A stretch of DNA of 64,000 nucleotides from Bryobacterales bacterium (GCA_016721425.1 JADKID010000038.1:434001-498000), one strand, 5' to 3'. Shown: positions 18,521 to 28,330, numbered from the stretch's first letter. Program-made: numbers and translations. The notes: a model not told the origin generated them from the letters alone.

Positions 18521-21500
18521 GTGTCTAAACTCATATTCGTTCTTGTGCTTCTCGCTTTGACCACCACCGCGCAGTCCATTCGCGGTTGGATCGCCGGCAC
18601 GACAGCGCCCGGCGCGCGCGTCAAATTGACGAGTGTGGAAACGGCCCGTGCCCGCGAACTGGTTGCCGACTCCGCCGGCCGCTTCCAGGCGTTGAACGTC
18701 GCGCCCGGAGAGTACACCGTTGAAATCAGCGCCTCCGGCTTTGCCACGCTCACCCGCACCCTCGCCCTCGGGTTGAATCAGGAACTCGAACTGGAAGCGC
18801 CTCTTGTTCGCATCGGCGAGCGCCAGCAGGTGGAGGTGCACGGCACCGCGCCCCTGCTCAGAACCGAATCCGCCGCGCAAGGCGGCTTGCTGACTAACCA
18901 GCAGATTGTCGATCTGCCGCTCGACGGCCGCAACTACTATGAGCTGGCCCTGCTGCTCCCCGGAGTGTCTCCGGCTGCCCAGGGCGCCGCCGGCAGCGTC
19001 CGCGGCGACTTCGCCATGTCTGTCAACGGCGCGCGCGACGACGCCAATCTCTTCTCCCTCGACGGCGCCTACAACGGCGATCCCAAGCTCAACGGCGCGG
19101 CCATTACCTCTCCCGTGGATGGCATTCGCGAGTTTGAAGTGGCCACGTCCGGCTACGACGCGTCGTTTTCGCGCAACGCCGGCGGGCAGGTGAACGTGGC
19201 GTCGAAGTCCGGCTCCAATTCGGTCCACGGCACCGCCTACGAGTTCTTCCGCAACGGCGCCATGGACGCCCGCAACTTCTTTGCGCCCGCCGGAGAGGCT
19301 GATCCGCGCTACCAGCGCAACCAGTTCGGCGGCTCTCTCGGCGGCCCTATTCGCAAAGACAGGACCTTCTTCTTTGCCGATTATGAAAGCCGTCTGGCTC
19401 GCGAGGGCTTCTCGCGCCGCACCAACGTCCCCACGGCTGCTGAGCGCACCGGCGATTTCTCGGCCAATCCCTACCCCGTCATCGATCCCTACACCCAGGC
19501 GCCATTCCCCGGCAACCGCATCCCGTCGTATCGTCAGGATCCCATTGGTGTGAAGATCGCCGCGCTCTACCCCTTGCCCAATCGCAACGTCGCCGGACAG
19601 AATTTCGCCTCGGCCCCGGTGGGCCGTGATGATTCGCACACCACCGATCTCCGCCTGGATCATTCCATCGGCGCCCGCGACGAGCTGATGGCCCGCTACT
19701 CCCATTCCAACCGCGACCTCTTTGAGCCCTTCTCCGGCGCCGCCTTCGCGCAGTTTCCCGGCTACGGCAACAACGCCCCGCGCCAGGCTCACAACGCCGT
19801 CATCGGCCATACGCATACATTCTCCCCCGTGCTCATCAATGAGGCGCGTCTAGCCTTCAGCCGGCTATCGCTGCAGGTGAATCAGCAGAACCAGGCTACC
19901 GACGTCAACGCGCAGGTGGGCTTGCCGCACCTGTGGTCCAATAGCCGCGACGCCGGGCTCAGCTATATCACGGTGCTCGGCTTTTCGCCGCTGGGCGACG
20001 AGTACAACAACCCGCAGCGCGGCGTCACCAACATGTATCAGTTGACCGATCAGGTCTCCTGGTCGCGCGGCGCCCACATCTATAAGTTTGGTGGCGAGAT
20101 CCGCAAGTTGGAGCAGAACGCCTTCCGCGATGTGCAATCGCGCGGCTTCATCAACTTCATCGGCTTTACCGGCAACGCCCTCTCGGAACTGCTCCAGGGC
20201 CTGCCCGCCATCAGCGGCGGCGCGCGGCTGGATAACCCGCAACATCTGCGCACGGAGAGCTACAGCCTGTTCGCTCAATCCACGCACAAGGTCACGCGCG
20301 ACCTCACCATTACCGCCGGCGCCCGTTACGAGTACAACTCCCCGGCCGTGGATCCGGCCGACCGCGCCAACCTCTACGACGTCCAGACCGGCGGCCTCAC
20401 GCCAGCCGGCAAGAATGGCATGCCCCGCGCCGGATACCTCCCGGATCGCAATAACTTCGGGCCGCGCATCGGCTTCGCCTATTCGCCCGCGCTGCCCGGC
20501 ACCGTGATCCGCGGCGGCTACGGCATCTATTTCGACCAGTCCTCCCTCGCGCCTAGCGAAGGGCTCTACTTCAACGCGCCTTACTTTGATTTCCGGCTCT
20601 TCTTTGCGCTGCCGCAGTTGCCGCTTTCCCTCTCCAATCCGTGGCCGTCGAACTTCCCTTACCCCACGCCGCCCTCCGGATTCGCCTTCGACCGCAACCT
20701 CCGCACGCCCTACATGCAACAGTGGAGTTTCGGAGTGCAACAGCAGGCTGGCGCCGGGCGAGTGGTGGAGTTGAACTACGCCGGCAGCAAGGGAACCCGC
20801 CTCTACGGCGCGCGCGACATCAACCAGCCCGGGCCCTCCGCCGCAGCGCAGAACCTGCGCCCCAACTACTTCTTCGACGACATCAACCGGCTGGAGTCGC
20901 GCTCCAATTCCAGCTACCACTCCCTGCAGGCGTCGGCCCGCCAGCAGTTCCGCCGCGGCCTCACCTTCTTCGCCGGCTACACTTGGGCCAAGTCCATCGA
21001 CGACGCATCCGGCTTCTTCCCCAGCGCCGGAGATCCCAACTTCCCGCAGGATTCCCGCAACCTCAGCGCCGAGCGCGGCCGCTCCAATTTCGATGTGCGC
21101 CACCGCCTGGCCGCCAGCGCTTCCTGGCTCATCGGCCGCGGCTTCACGCTCAACGGCATCCTCACCATGCAGTCCGGCCGGCCGTTCACCGTCGCGCTGC
21201 CGTCTGAGCTCGATAACTCCGGCACCGGCCGCTCGTCACTAGGTTTTGGCGCCAACGATCGTCCCAACGTCAACGGCGACGCCAGCCTATCCAACCCCAC
21301 CCCGGAGCGCTGGTTCAACACCGCCGCCTTCGCCGTTCCCGAGCGCGGCACCTTTGGAAATGCCGGCCGCAACATCCTCAACGGGCCGGGGCAGGCCGCA
21401 TTGAACGTCTCGATGCTCAAGTCGTTCCGCGTCACGGAGGGCCTCTCCGTGCAGATGCGCGCCGAGGCGTTCAACCTTCTGAATCACACCAACTTTGACC

Positions 21501-21595
21501 TGCCCGCGAATTTCGTCGGGGCCGCAGGCTTCGGGAGTGTCAGCTCAGCGCAGAGCCCGCGGCATTTGCAGCTCGGGCTGAAGCTGCTGTTCTGA
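18521..21595 (+). CDS. TonB-dependent receptor, Oar-like, with carboxypeptidase-regulatory domain
   Basis: 1024-residue outer-membrane protein. It starts with a signal peptide of about 18 residues, then a carboxypeptidase-regulatory-like beta-sandwich (about 19-100; GRFQALNVAPGEYTVEISASGF), a plug domain (about 110-230; QIVDLPLDGRNYYELALL, FSRNAGGQVNVASKSG) and a long beta-barrel ending in an aromatic residue (LQLGLKLLF). This is the Oar-type architecture greatly expanded in Acidobacteriota, usually importing or binding oligosaccharides. It starts with GTG at 18521. It sits just downstream of the sugar porter, so it may supply the same carbohydrate, although the 80-base gap contains its own leader hairpin. 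Confidence 0.93.
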   Translation: MSKLIFVLVLLALTTTAQSIRGWIAGTTAPGARVKLTSVETARARELVADSAGRFQALNVAPGEYTVEISASGFATLTRTLALGLNQELELEAPLVRIGERQQVEVHGTAPLLRTESAAQGGLLTNQQIVDLPLDGRNYYELALLLPGVSPAAQGAAGSVRGDFAMSVNGARDDANLFSLDGAYNGDPKLNGAAITSPVDGIREFEVATSGYDASFSRNAGGQVNVASKSGSNSVHGTAYEFFRNGAMDARNFFAPAGEADPRYQRNQFGGSLGGPIRKDRTFFFADYESRLAREGFSRRTNVPTAAERTGDFSANPYPVIDPYTQAPFPGNRIPSYRQDPIGVKIAALYPLPNRNVAGQNFASAPVGRDDSHTTDLRLDHSIGARDELMARYSHSNRDLFEPFSGAAFAQFPGYGNNAPRQAHNAVIGHTHTFSPVLINEARLAFSRLSLQVNQQNQATDVNAQVGLPHLWSNSRDAGLSYITVLGFSPLGDEYNNPQRGVTNMYQLTDQVSWSRGAHIYKFGGEIRKLEQNAFRDVQSRGFINFIGFTGNALSELLQGLPAISGGARLDNPQHLRTESYSLFAQSTHKVTRDLTITAGARYEYNSPAVDPADRANLYDVQTGGLTPAGKNGMPRAGYLPDRNNFGPRIGFAYSPALPGTVIRGGYGIYFDQSSLAPSEGLYFNAPYFDFRLFFALPQLPLSLSNPWPSNFPYPTPPSGFAFDRNLRTPYMQQWSFGVQQQAGAGRVVELNYAGSKGTRLYGARDINQPGPSAAAQNLRPNYFFDDINRLESRSNSSYHSLQASARQQFRRGLTFFAGYTWAKSIDDASGFFPSAGDPNFPQDSRNLSAERGRSNFDVRHRLAASASWLIGRGFTLNGILTMQSGRPFTVALPSELDNSGTGRSSLGFGANDRPNVNGDASLSNPTPERWFNTAAFAVPERGTFGNAGRNILNGPGQAALNVSMLKSFRVTEGLSVQMRAEAFNLLNHTNFDLPANFVGAAGFGSVSSAQSPRHLQLGLKLLF

Positions 21596-21605
21596 AGAGA
21601 AGTCC

Positions 21606-21800
21606 ATGGACACAAAGACGATTCCCGCACAGCGCTCCGAGTCAGTCTTCGGCCGCCAGGCAGGTTCGATGACGATTCGCGGTGACATTGTTCACACGGA
21701 CGATATCTATGCCGAAGGAATCCAAGAGATGGCGCAGGAGTGGGACGAACTGTATGGAAGCCAAGTGGCCGGATCGCCTTCGCCGAAGCCCGCTGACTGA
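21606..21800 (+). CDS. Small hypothetical protein
   Basis: 64-residue hydrophilic protein without recognisable domain, signal peptide or membrane segment. It begins 10 bases after the TonB receptor stop, with GAAGAGAAG before the ATG, and ends just before the convergent PQQ-domain gene. Position and ribosome site argue that it is translated, perhaps as a small partner of the receptor, but nothing in the sequence defines a function. A chance frame remains possible. Confidence 0.45.
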   Translation: MDTKTIPAQRSESVFGRQAGSMTIRGDIVHTDDIYAEGIQEMAQEWDELYGSQVAGSPSPKPAD

Positions 21801-21813
21801 TCGTCGCTAGCCG

Positions 21814-23190
21814 CTACCGCGCGATCCGGTAGCACGCCATCTCCGCGCCATTCCGCACCAGCAGCAGCCCGTCGGCCATCGCCGGCACGTTCCAGGTCTT
21901 GCCGGAGATCGCCTCGAACTTGGCCACCTCTTCGTGCCCCGCGGGCGTCGCCCTTACCAGTACCACTTCGCCCGTCTCGGACAGGATGACCAGATGCTCG
22001 CCGGCCAGCAGGAGCTGTCCAAATCCATACCGCCCGCCCTTCCACTTCTTCTGGCCCGTCTGCGCGTCCATCGCAGCCAGAATCCCTTCGTCGATCCCAT
22101 ACACCACGCCCTGATGGAGCACTGCGTTATTGAACTTGCACTTCATCGCCTTGCTCTGCCACATTTCGCGCGCGCCCTCGGCCGTGATCTCTATCATCGC
22201 CGCGCCGTGCCCATACCCGGCGGTCAGAATCATATGGTTCCCGTCCACAATCAGCGGGAGCGCGCTGTTGATCTCGTAATCCGTCTTCCACGGATGCGAC
22301 CACAGCACCTTGCCGCCATCGAGCGTCAGTCCGAGCGCCCGCTCGCCCGTGACGGCCACAATCTGCCGCTGGCCGTTCAGCGTGGCCACCATCGGAGCCG
22401 TGTAGGCGCCCTTGTCTTCCAGCGCAGTCCACAACCGCTTGCCGGACTTCGCGTCATACGCCGCCACGCCCTTGCCTGGCATGACGATCACCATACCGTC
22501 GACGACTAGCGGCGACGCGGCCATGCCCCACTGGAGATTCGTCGCGCCGCTGTCGGTCAGGATGTTGGTGCGCCATAGCAGCTTGCCCGTCAGCGCATCC
22601 AGGCATCTCAGTTCGCCCTCCGCGCCCAAGGGAAACACGCGCCCATCCGCCCAGGCCGGTGTGGCTCGCGGCCCGTCTCCGCCCATTGATTCCTGAAAGA
22701 ACGCCTTCCACGAATTGGCCCACACCTCGCGGCCCGTCTTTAGATCGTAGGCGGCCGCCACCTCCTGATCGCGCCGCTGCTCGATTGTGAAGACCCGCCC
22801 CTGCGCCACAATCATCGACGCATACCCGCCGCCCACGGGTTTCCGCCATACCTCCGGCAAGCCCTTGGCCGGCCAGTTCACCTGAATGGGACTGTCCCGG
22901 TAAACGCCGTCCTGCTTCGCGCCGTTGAAAAGTGGCCAGGGTGCGCTCTGGTCCGCCACCACGGCAGCCGGTTCCGCCACCGCAGCCTCGGCCGGTTGAT
23001 GCTCCACCGCCGCCCGCTTCTCAATCTCCTGGAGCCGCTGCTCCGTGCGGTCCACATAGGGCAGGGGCCGCATGCCCGTCCCATCGCGGTCAAACCGCAA
23101 GCCGAAGAACGCCATACCTACTCCGACGATCACGCCGGCTGCCACCATCAGCCCGCCAAACCACAGTAGAACCCGCTTGATCTTGGACAT
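21814..23190 (-). CDS. Membrane-anchored PQQ-binding-like beta-propeller protein
   Basis: 458-residue protein with one N-terminal transmembrane helix (about residues 8-31), a linker rich in A, E and V, then repeated PQQ-type blades: AAYDLKTGREVWANSW, RCLDALTGKLLWRTN, AAYDAKSGKRLWTAL, AAMDAQTGQKKWKGG. The D-x-x-T/S-G-x-x-x-W repeat is the family hallmark. No catalytic dehydrogenase residues are evident, so an envelope scaffold or sensor role is more likely than a quinoprotein dehydrogenase. I chose the ATG at 23190 (MSKIKRVLLW) because the helix follows at once. The rpmB-rpmG terminator lies just upstream. Confidence 0.85.
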   Translation of the reverse strand: MSKIKRVLLWFGGLMVAAGVIVGVGMAFFGLRFDRDGTGMRPLPYVDRTEQRLQEIEKRAAVEHQPAEAAVAEPAAVVADQSAPWPLFNGAKQDGVYRDSPIQVNWPAKGLPEVWRKPVGGGYASMIVAQGRVFTIEQRRDQEVAAAYDLKTGREVWANSWKAFFQESMGGDGPRATPAWADGRVFPLGAEGELRCLDALTGKLLWRTNILTDSGATNLQWGMAASPLVVDGMVIVMPGKGVAAYDAKSGKRLWTALEDKGAYTAPMVATLNGQRQIVAVTGERALGLTLDGGKVLWSHPWKTDYEINSALPLIVDGNHMILTAGYGHGAAMIEITAEGAREMWQSKAMKCKFNNAVLHQGVVYGIDEGILAAMDAQTGQKKWKGGRYGFGQLLLAGEHLVILSETGEVVLVRATPAGHEEVAKFEAISGKTWNVPAMADGLLLVRNGAEMACYRIAR

Positions 23191-23215
23191 CTCAATATCC
23201 AGCCTCGCACACAAC

Positions 23216-23243
23216 GAAAAAGGCCGCCCCGGAGGGCGGCCCT
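23216..23243 (-). terminator. Intrinsic terminator of rpmB-rpmG
   Basis: Read on the minus strand, GGCCGCCC and GGGCGGCC form an eight-pair GC stem followed by TTTTT. It lies about 30 bases beyond the rpmG stop and is the clearest intrinsic terminator in the window. Confidence 0.85.
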
Positions 23244-23274
23244 TTCAAAAACTACGGAACGTCGCGGAAGTCAG

Positions 23275-23430
23275 TTAGACTTTTGGCTTCTTGTAGCTGA
23301 CGTGCTTGCGGATGGTTGGGTCATACTTGCTGATGACGATCTTCTCGGTCTTGGTCTTCGGGTTCTTCGTTGTCGTGTAGAAGTGGCCGGTACCAGCCGT
23401 GGAAACCAGTTTGATAATAATGCGCGGCAT
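23275..23430 (-). CDS. rpmG: 50S ribosomal protein L33
   Basis: 51-residue large-subunit ribosomal protein beginning MPRIIIKLVSTAGTGHFY and ending VSYKKPKV. It has the conserved TGHFYTTTKN core. All four zinc-binding cysteines of the C+ form are absent, so this is the zinc-independent C- type, which in many bacteria is the form used or retained under zinc limitation. It follows rpmB by 10 bases and is closed by a strong terminator. Confidence 0.97.
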   Translation of the reverse strand: MPRIIIKLVSTAGTGHFYTTTKNPKTKTEKIVISKYDPTIRKHVSYKKPKV

Positions 23431-23440
23431 CGAATAACTC

Positions 23441-23677
23441 CTAGAACTTCACACCTTGCAGCTTCAGTTCGGCCAACACGACGTCAACGCCGCGCTTGTC
23501 GATGGTCTTCAGTCCCCTGGCGCTGACACGCAGGCGAACAAACCGGCCCAGGGCCGGAGACCACAAACGCTTTTCGTGCAGGTTGGGCTCGAAAACGCGG
23601 CGGCTCTTGTTGTTGGCGTGCGAGACCCTGTTTCCGCTCATGGGCTTCTTACCTGTGACAGGGCAATACTTGGACAT
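23441..23677 (-). CDS. rpmB: 50S ribosomal protein L28
   Basis: 78-residue ribosomal protein with the L28 signature CPVTGKKPMSGNRVSHANNK followed by RVFEPNL and the basic C-terminal half (RLRVSARGLKTIDKRG). The ATG at 23677 gives the normal N-terminus MSKYCPVTGK; an upstream in-frame start would add 20 residues not found in the family. It is the first gene of the rpmB-rpmG pair and diverges from the PL22-like gene at 23752. Confidence 0.97.
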   Translation of the reverse strand: MSKYCPVTGKKPMSGNRVSHANNKSRRVFEPNLHEKRLWSPALGRFVRLRVSARGLKTIDKRGVDVVLAELKLQGVKF

Positions 23678-23751
23678 AACGATCTCCGGTTGGAAAGTGG
23701 CGGGGAATGCAGGGAATCCCTTCCATGTAGTATACACAACAGATAGCTCTT

Positions 23752-24813
23752 ATGCCAAACTTCTGCCTGCCTGTCCTCGCCCTGGTAGCGGCAAGCCTTT
23801 TGAATGCACAGTCTTACAGGGATTCTTCGAGTGGCGTCGAGGTCCTGGAATTCGTCCCCTCCACCCTCCAGCCCACCAACCTCTACTTCCATTTCTCCAA
23901 CTTCACCGCCGACAACCGCTTCGTGATCTTCGCCGGCACGGAGGGCGCCCACGCCCAAATCTATGCCTACGACGTCGCTTCCCGGCAGATCGCCCCCGTC
24001 ACCACCGGCGCGGGCGTCTCCGCCTCCTCCGCGTGCCCGCACCCCACCAACGCCAGTATTCTCTACTACCTGCGCGGCCCGCGCGTCTACGAGCTCAACC
24101 TTGTCACAAGGAACGACCGGCTCATCGGCGAGATCCCCGAACCACGCACTGGCGGCTACCAGCAACCCACTCTCTCGCACGATGGCAAGTCTCTCGCCCT
24201 CACCAAACAGCGCGACGCCGCCAACTGGGAGATCGGCCTGATGGACCTCGCCACCGGCGCCTGGCGCACCGTCATCACGCAAGGTTTCCGCATCGGACAC
24301 GTCCAGCACCATCCCAAACTGCCCATCATCTTCTATGTCTGGGAGACCGGCGGCTTTGCCCCGCAGCGCACCTGGCTGGTCAACGACGATGGCAGCGCCA
24401 ACCGGCCGTTCTACTACACCACCGATCCCAAACAGTGGATCACGCCCCTAAAAGAATGGGCCACCCACGAGGCCTGGATTCGCGAAACAGGCGACATGAC
24501 CATCATCATCGACAAGGTGGGCATCGTCATCGCCGACCCGTCCGGCAAGGGCCGCCTGCTGCCCGGAGACTACTGGCACGTCGCCGCCCGGCCCGATGGA
24601 AAAAAGCTGGTCGCCGACGACAGCAAGGGCAACCTCTGGCTCATCGACGCGGCGACCGATAGCCGGCGCCTGCTGGCCACAGGGTTGCGGGACTCTGTTC
24701 GCGCCGTCCATGCCCACGCTTCCTTTGATCGCACCGGCCGCTACGTCCTCTTCAACTCCGGCCGCACCCGCCAGACCATCGCGCTGATTGATCTCTCGAC
24801 CCTGGCGCCGTAG
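23752..24813 (+). CDS. Exported oligogalacturonate-lyase-like (PL22-type) beta-propeller protein
   Basis: 353-residue protein with a signal peptide (cleavage near LLNAQS) and a seven-bladed propeller fold. Segments IGHVQHHP, WATHEAWI and YWHVAARPDGKKLVADD match the places where PL22 oligogalacturonide lyases hold their catalytic and Mn-binding histidines and glutamine. The usual EGP motif is replaced by VWETGG, so catalysis is uncertain and it may be a TolB-like binding protein. If active, it would cleave unsaturated digalacturonate from pectin. It lies between divergent rpmB and a downstream prolyl oligopeptidase. Confidence 0.7.
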   Translation: MPNFCLPVLALVAASLLNAQSYRDSSSGVEVLEFVPSTLQPTNLYFHFSNFTADNRFVIFAGTEGAHAQIYAYDVASRQIAPVTTGAGVSASSACPHPTNASILYYLRGPRVYELNLVTRNDRLIGEIPEPRTGGYQQPTLSHDGKSLALTKQRDAANWEIGLMDLATGAWRTVITQGFRIGHVQHHPKLPIIFYVWETGGFAPQRTWLVNDDGSANRPFYYTTDPKQWITPLKEWATHEAWIRETGDMTIIIDKVGIVIADPSGKGRLLPGDYWHVAARPDGKKLVADDSKGNLWLIDAATDSRRLLATGLRDSVRAVHAHASFDRTGRYVLFNSGRTRQTIALIDLSTLAP

Positions 24814-24855
24814 CGCTCGCGCCCCTTGCTTAGCCCCGTGCTGCATAATCGAAAG

Positions 24856-26945
24856 ATGCGTTTTGCGCTCGCCATCATGCTCACCGCCGCCGCCCTCGCC
24901 CAGCCGCCCAAGGCCACCCGATCCCCTAGCGTGGAGGACTTCCACGGAACGCGCATTGAGGAATCTTACCGCTGGCTGGAAGACCCGGACTCTGCTCCGA
25001 CCCGGCAATGGGTAGAGCAGGAAAATCGCTACACCCAGGAGTACCTCGCGAAACTCAGCGGCCGCGCTGCCATCAAGGACCGCCTGGCTCAGTTGTACCT
25101 CCACGATCGCTACCCCGGCTTCACCACAGGGGCCGGGATGCGCGCCGGCTACTTCACCCGGGGCGCCCGCGCGTTCTTTCTCAAACAGACGGGCCTGCAG
25201 AATCAGCCAGTGCTCTACGTCCGCCAGCCAGCGGGAGATCGCCCCTTGCTCGACCCCAACACGCTCTCCAAAGAAGGCACCGCCGCCATCAACACCTTCT
25301 CCATCTCCCACGACGGCAAGTGGCTGGCCTACGCTGTCGCCAAGGCCGGCTCCGATTGGATCGTCTGGCGGATCCGCGACGTCGCCTCCGGCCAGGATCT
25401 CCCCGACCTCCTCGATTGGTCCAAGTTTTCGTCGGCCGAGTGGGACGCCCGCGGCGAAGGTTTCTACTACGGCCGCTACCCCGCGCCCTCAGCCGCCGGC
25501 GCGCTCCAGGCGCTGAACGAAAACTACCAGCTCTGCTACCACAAGCGCGGCACGCCGCAATCTGCCGATCGCGTCGTCTATCAGCGGCCCGATCAGCCGC
25601 GCTGGTCCTTCAGCGGTACCGTTTCCGAGGATGGCAGGTATCTGGTCATCGATCTTCGCAGCGGCACCAGCGTGAACCGGCAGCTGTATTATCTGGACCT
25701 CACCAAGCCCTCTGCTGAGCCCCAGCCGCTAATTGCCGAGTTCTACGCCGCCCACGATTTCCTGGGCAACCGCGGCACGCGCTTTTACCTACTCACCAAC
25801 TACGAGGCGCCCCGCTACCGGATCGTCGAGATCGACCTTGCCAAACCGGAACGCGCCAACTGGCGCACCGTCGTCGCTGAGTCTCAGGACACTATCAAGC
25901 AGGCGCAACTCGCCGGGGTACATTTGTCCTAAACTATCTCCACGACGTAGCTGGCCGCGTGAAACTCGTGCCGCTGAGCGGCGGGCCCGCCCGCGACGTG
26001 CCGCTGCCGCCCAACTCCACCATCACGCTTGGCCCGGCTTCCGCCAGCGTCTTTGCCGTGTCCGGCTTCACTATGCCGGAGACCATCTACGAGTGCAGCC
26101 CCGCCGCCTGCCGTCCCATGATCCCGGTCAAGCTGCCTTTCGAGCCCGCACAGTTCGTCACCCGCCAGGTGTTCGTCGCCTCCAAGGACGGCACAAAGAT
26201 CCCCATGTTCATCAGCCATCGCAAAGGGCTCAAGCTCGATGGCGCCAATCCGGCATTGCTCTACGCCTATGGCGGCTTCAATATCTCCGTCACGCCCGCC
26301 TTCTCCACCTTTGCCACCGCCTGGATGGAGCGCGGCGGCGTCTATGCCTCCGCCAGCCTGCGCGGCGGCGGCGAATACGGCGAGCAGTGGCACCAGGCCG
26401 GCATGAAACAGAACAAACAGAACGTGTTTGACGACTTTATCGCCGCCGCAGAGTGGCTCATCGCCGAAAAATACACGTCCAGCCCGAAACTCGCCATCCG
26501 CGGATGGTCGAATGGCGGATTGCTCGTCGGAGCCGTGTTGAATCAGCGCCCGGAGCTCTTCGGTGCGGCCATTCCCTCCGTTGGCGTCATGGACATGCTT
26601 CGCTTCGACCGCTTCACCATCGGTCACGCCTGGACATCGGATTACGGCGACCCCAGGAACCCCGAGGATTTCCGCATCCTGGTGAAATACTCGCCCCTCC
26701 ACAATATCCGCCCCGGCGCCAAGTACCCGGCCACCATGGTGACCACAGCCGATCACGACGATCGCGTCGTGCCCGCCCATTCTTTTAAATACGCCGCAGC
26801 CCTCCAGGCTGCACAGGGCGGCCCCGCGCCCATCCTGATTCGCATTGAAACCTCCGCCGGCCACGGGGCGGGAAAGCCCACCAGCAAGCGCATCGAGGAG
26901 GAGGCCGACATCCTGGCATTCCTTCTCAATGCCCTCGGCGCCTGA
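24856..26945 (+). CDS. Prolyl oligopeptidase family (S9A) serine peptidase, frame interrupted once
   Basis: Exported serine peptidase of family S9A. The N-terminus has a signal peptide (cleavage near LAQPPKA) and the first conserved block RWLEDPDS. A propeller domain spans about residues 80-400, and the C-terminal alpha/beta-hydrolase domain carries the nucleophile in RGWSNGG (Ser codon 26508-26510), Asp in DHDDRVVP and His in SAGHGAG. The frame stops at 25932 and resumes at about 25920 as GGTFVLNYLHDVAGRV. Adding one G to the four-G run at 25914-25917 restores the family sequence over the junction, giving about 697 residues. A homopolymer error is the likely cause. The 3' end lies 60 bases before tRNA-Phe. 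Confidence 0.9.
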
Positions 26946-27005
26946 AACTTCACCCAATATGGCGCGGAGCAAGTCGATTTGCTAAACTGAAAAAAGTTAC
27001 CGAAT

Positions 27006-27081
27006 GGCCAGGTAGCTCAGTTGGTAGAGCGCGGCCCTGAAAAGGCCGGCGTCGGCGGTTCAAGTCCGTCCCTGGCCACCA
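27006..27081 (+). tRNA. tRNA-Phe (anticodon GAA)
   Basis: 76-base tRNA with acceptor pairing GGCCAGG/CCTGGCC, D-arm GCTCAGTTGGTAGAGC, anticodon loop CTGAAAA (anticodon GAA), T-loop TTCAAGT and an encoded 3' CCA. Its 3' half from 27034 is the left direct repeat of the island. Confidence 0.97.
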
Positions 27082-27083
27082 TC
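27034..27083 (+). repeat. Left attachment-site repeat (attL) within tRNA-Phe
   Basis: 50 bases from the anticodon arm to two bases past the CCA end are identical to 48274-48323, in the same orientation and 21,240 bases apart. This is the usual footprint of tyrosine-recombinase integration into the 3' end of a tRNA gene. Confidence 0.9.
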
Positions 27084-27450
27084 TTTTCAGTAACTTACAG
27101 CCCCTCCCCAAGCCAAACCTGTTCCATTCTGTTCCAATTCCACAACCAAGATGGCTTGGCGGAGTTCGCCTCAATCCAGAATGATGCAGGGCTGACAGCC
27201 ACTAGTTGGAACAGTTCTTGGAACAGCGTTTCACCTGGCCTCGTACTGGCGCCAAGGCGGCTCGTGCATGGGATGCAGTCGCCGCCGCACCGACCCGCGC
27301 CGGCCCGCGGTAGGCCACTCTACATATCCATTTCCGACCGCATAACCCTCCCGTCGGGCACAGTAAAAGGTAGCTGCCCCTCCGAGACTCAAACCCTCTA
27401 CGGCCGAAGGCTGAAAGAGGGAGTAGACTACCCGTATCGAGCGTTGCTTC
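27084..27450. other. Non-coding left end of the island
   Basis: No convincing gene here. It holds four copies of the heptamer TGTTCCA or its complement in two facing pairs: 27119-27137 and, inverted, 27206-27226. They could be arm-type recombinase sites or operators close to attL. Confidence 0.5.
27119..27226. repeat. Paired TGTTCCA repeats in inverted arrangement beside attL
   Basis: CTGTTCCA occurs twice at 27119-27137 and its complement TGGAACAG twice at 27206-27226, each pair spaced 10 to 13 bases. The symmetric layout about 36 bases inside attL is not explained by any gene. Confidence 0.6.
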
Positions 27451-28315
27451 ATGGATTTCAAAGATCTGCTAACAAAAAGTGGCTTCGACCTTTCTAAGGT
27501 GCTGGTGGTCCGTCATACGCCGTTCGAAGCCCCGCTGCGGAGGATTCTGCCGTGGCTGGCGGCAGAGAGACCGGACGTATTCAACGCCTATCAGCAGTCG
27601 CAAAACCCGGCTGCAGAGAAGGCGCTCCAGAAAGCTCACTACCTCGCTTCTTTCATCGGGCTGGACAGAGGCTTGGCGTTGTTTGTGGGCCTGTACAAGC
27701 AATCGGGCTCAAAGCCAATCACTGATCGGGAGTTCTGGGCAATTGAGAATGTCGCTGAGATGAAGCCGTTCGGGCTCACCGGTGTAGTAGGCCGGGAGAC
27801 CTGCCAATGGTTCAATCTGGAGCTTCAGGACTTCTATCAGAACTGGAAGGGCCGACTGGTGGTGAAGTGGCCCGTTGGACGTAGTTGGTGGCGGTGGGCC
27901 AACGAGAAGAACAAATTCGCCATCCACGCGATCCACGTGGACAGCCTACTCGATGCCGAGATGCCGCCATGGGATCGACTGTCCCCTGACCTGGGATGAC
28001 CTGAAGGTGCTCCCGGTCAGGTGGCAGTCGGCGTTGAAGCACTGGCGCGGTGTCTACCACATCCTGGACAGGACAACCGGGAAGGGCTACGTCGGCTCAG
28101 CCTGTGGTGAGGACAACATCTTGGGACGCTGGAAGGGCTACGCGGACTCCGGTCATGGCGGCAACAAGAAGCTAAAGGAGTTGACGCCCAGCAACTTCGT
28201 CTTCACAATTCTTCAGCGGACGTCACCGGACCTAGTTCCAGCTGAAATCGTGCAGATCGAAGAGAGCTGGAAGGCTCGACTGCATACCCGGGAGTACGGA
28301 CTGAACGAGAATTGA
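27451..28315 (+). CDS. GIY-YIG nuclease domain protein, frame interrupted once
   Basis: About 287-residue protein. The first 180 residues form an uncharacterised domain ending in HVDSLLDAEMPPWDRLS. The C-terminal about 90 residues are a GIY-YIG-like endonuclease domain: WRGVYHILDRTTGKGYVGSA followed by the basic GRWKGYADSGHGGNKKL. The two parts are in different frames; removing one base from the C run at 27983-27986 restores RLSLTWDDLKVLP across the junction. I know this two-domain family as accessory genes scattered in bacterial genomes, with DNA cleavage inferred only from the fold. It is the first gene inside attL, a position typical of element-specific functions. Confidence 0.8.
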
Positions 28316-28330
28316 CAGTGGTTCGCCGGC

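Noticed and set aside
26950..27174. Minus-strand open frame over tRNA-Phe
   Set aside because: It is the antisense of the tRNA; such frames with a GxDLNRR-like motif are well-known artefacts.
27084..27450. Integrase gene next to attL
   Set aside because: No frame in this region shows the R-H-x-x-R-Y pattern or length of a tyrosine recombinase.
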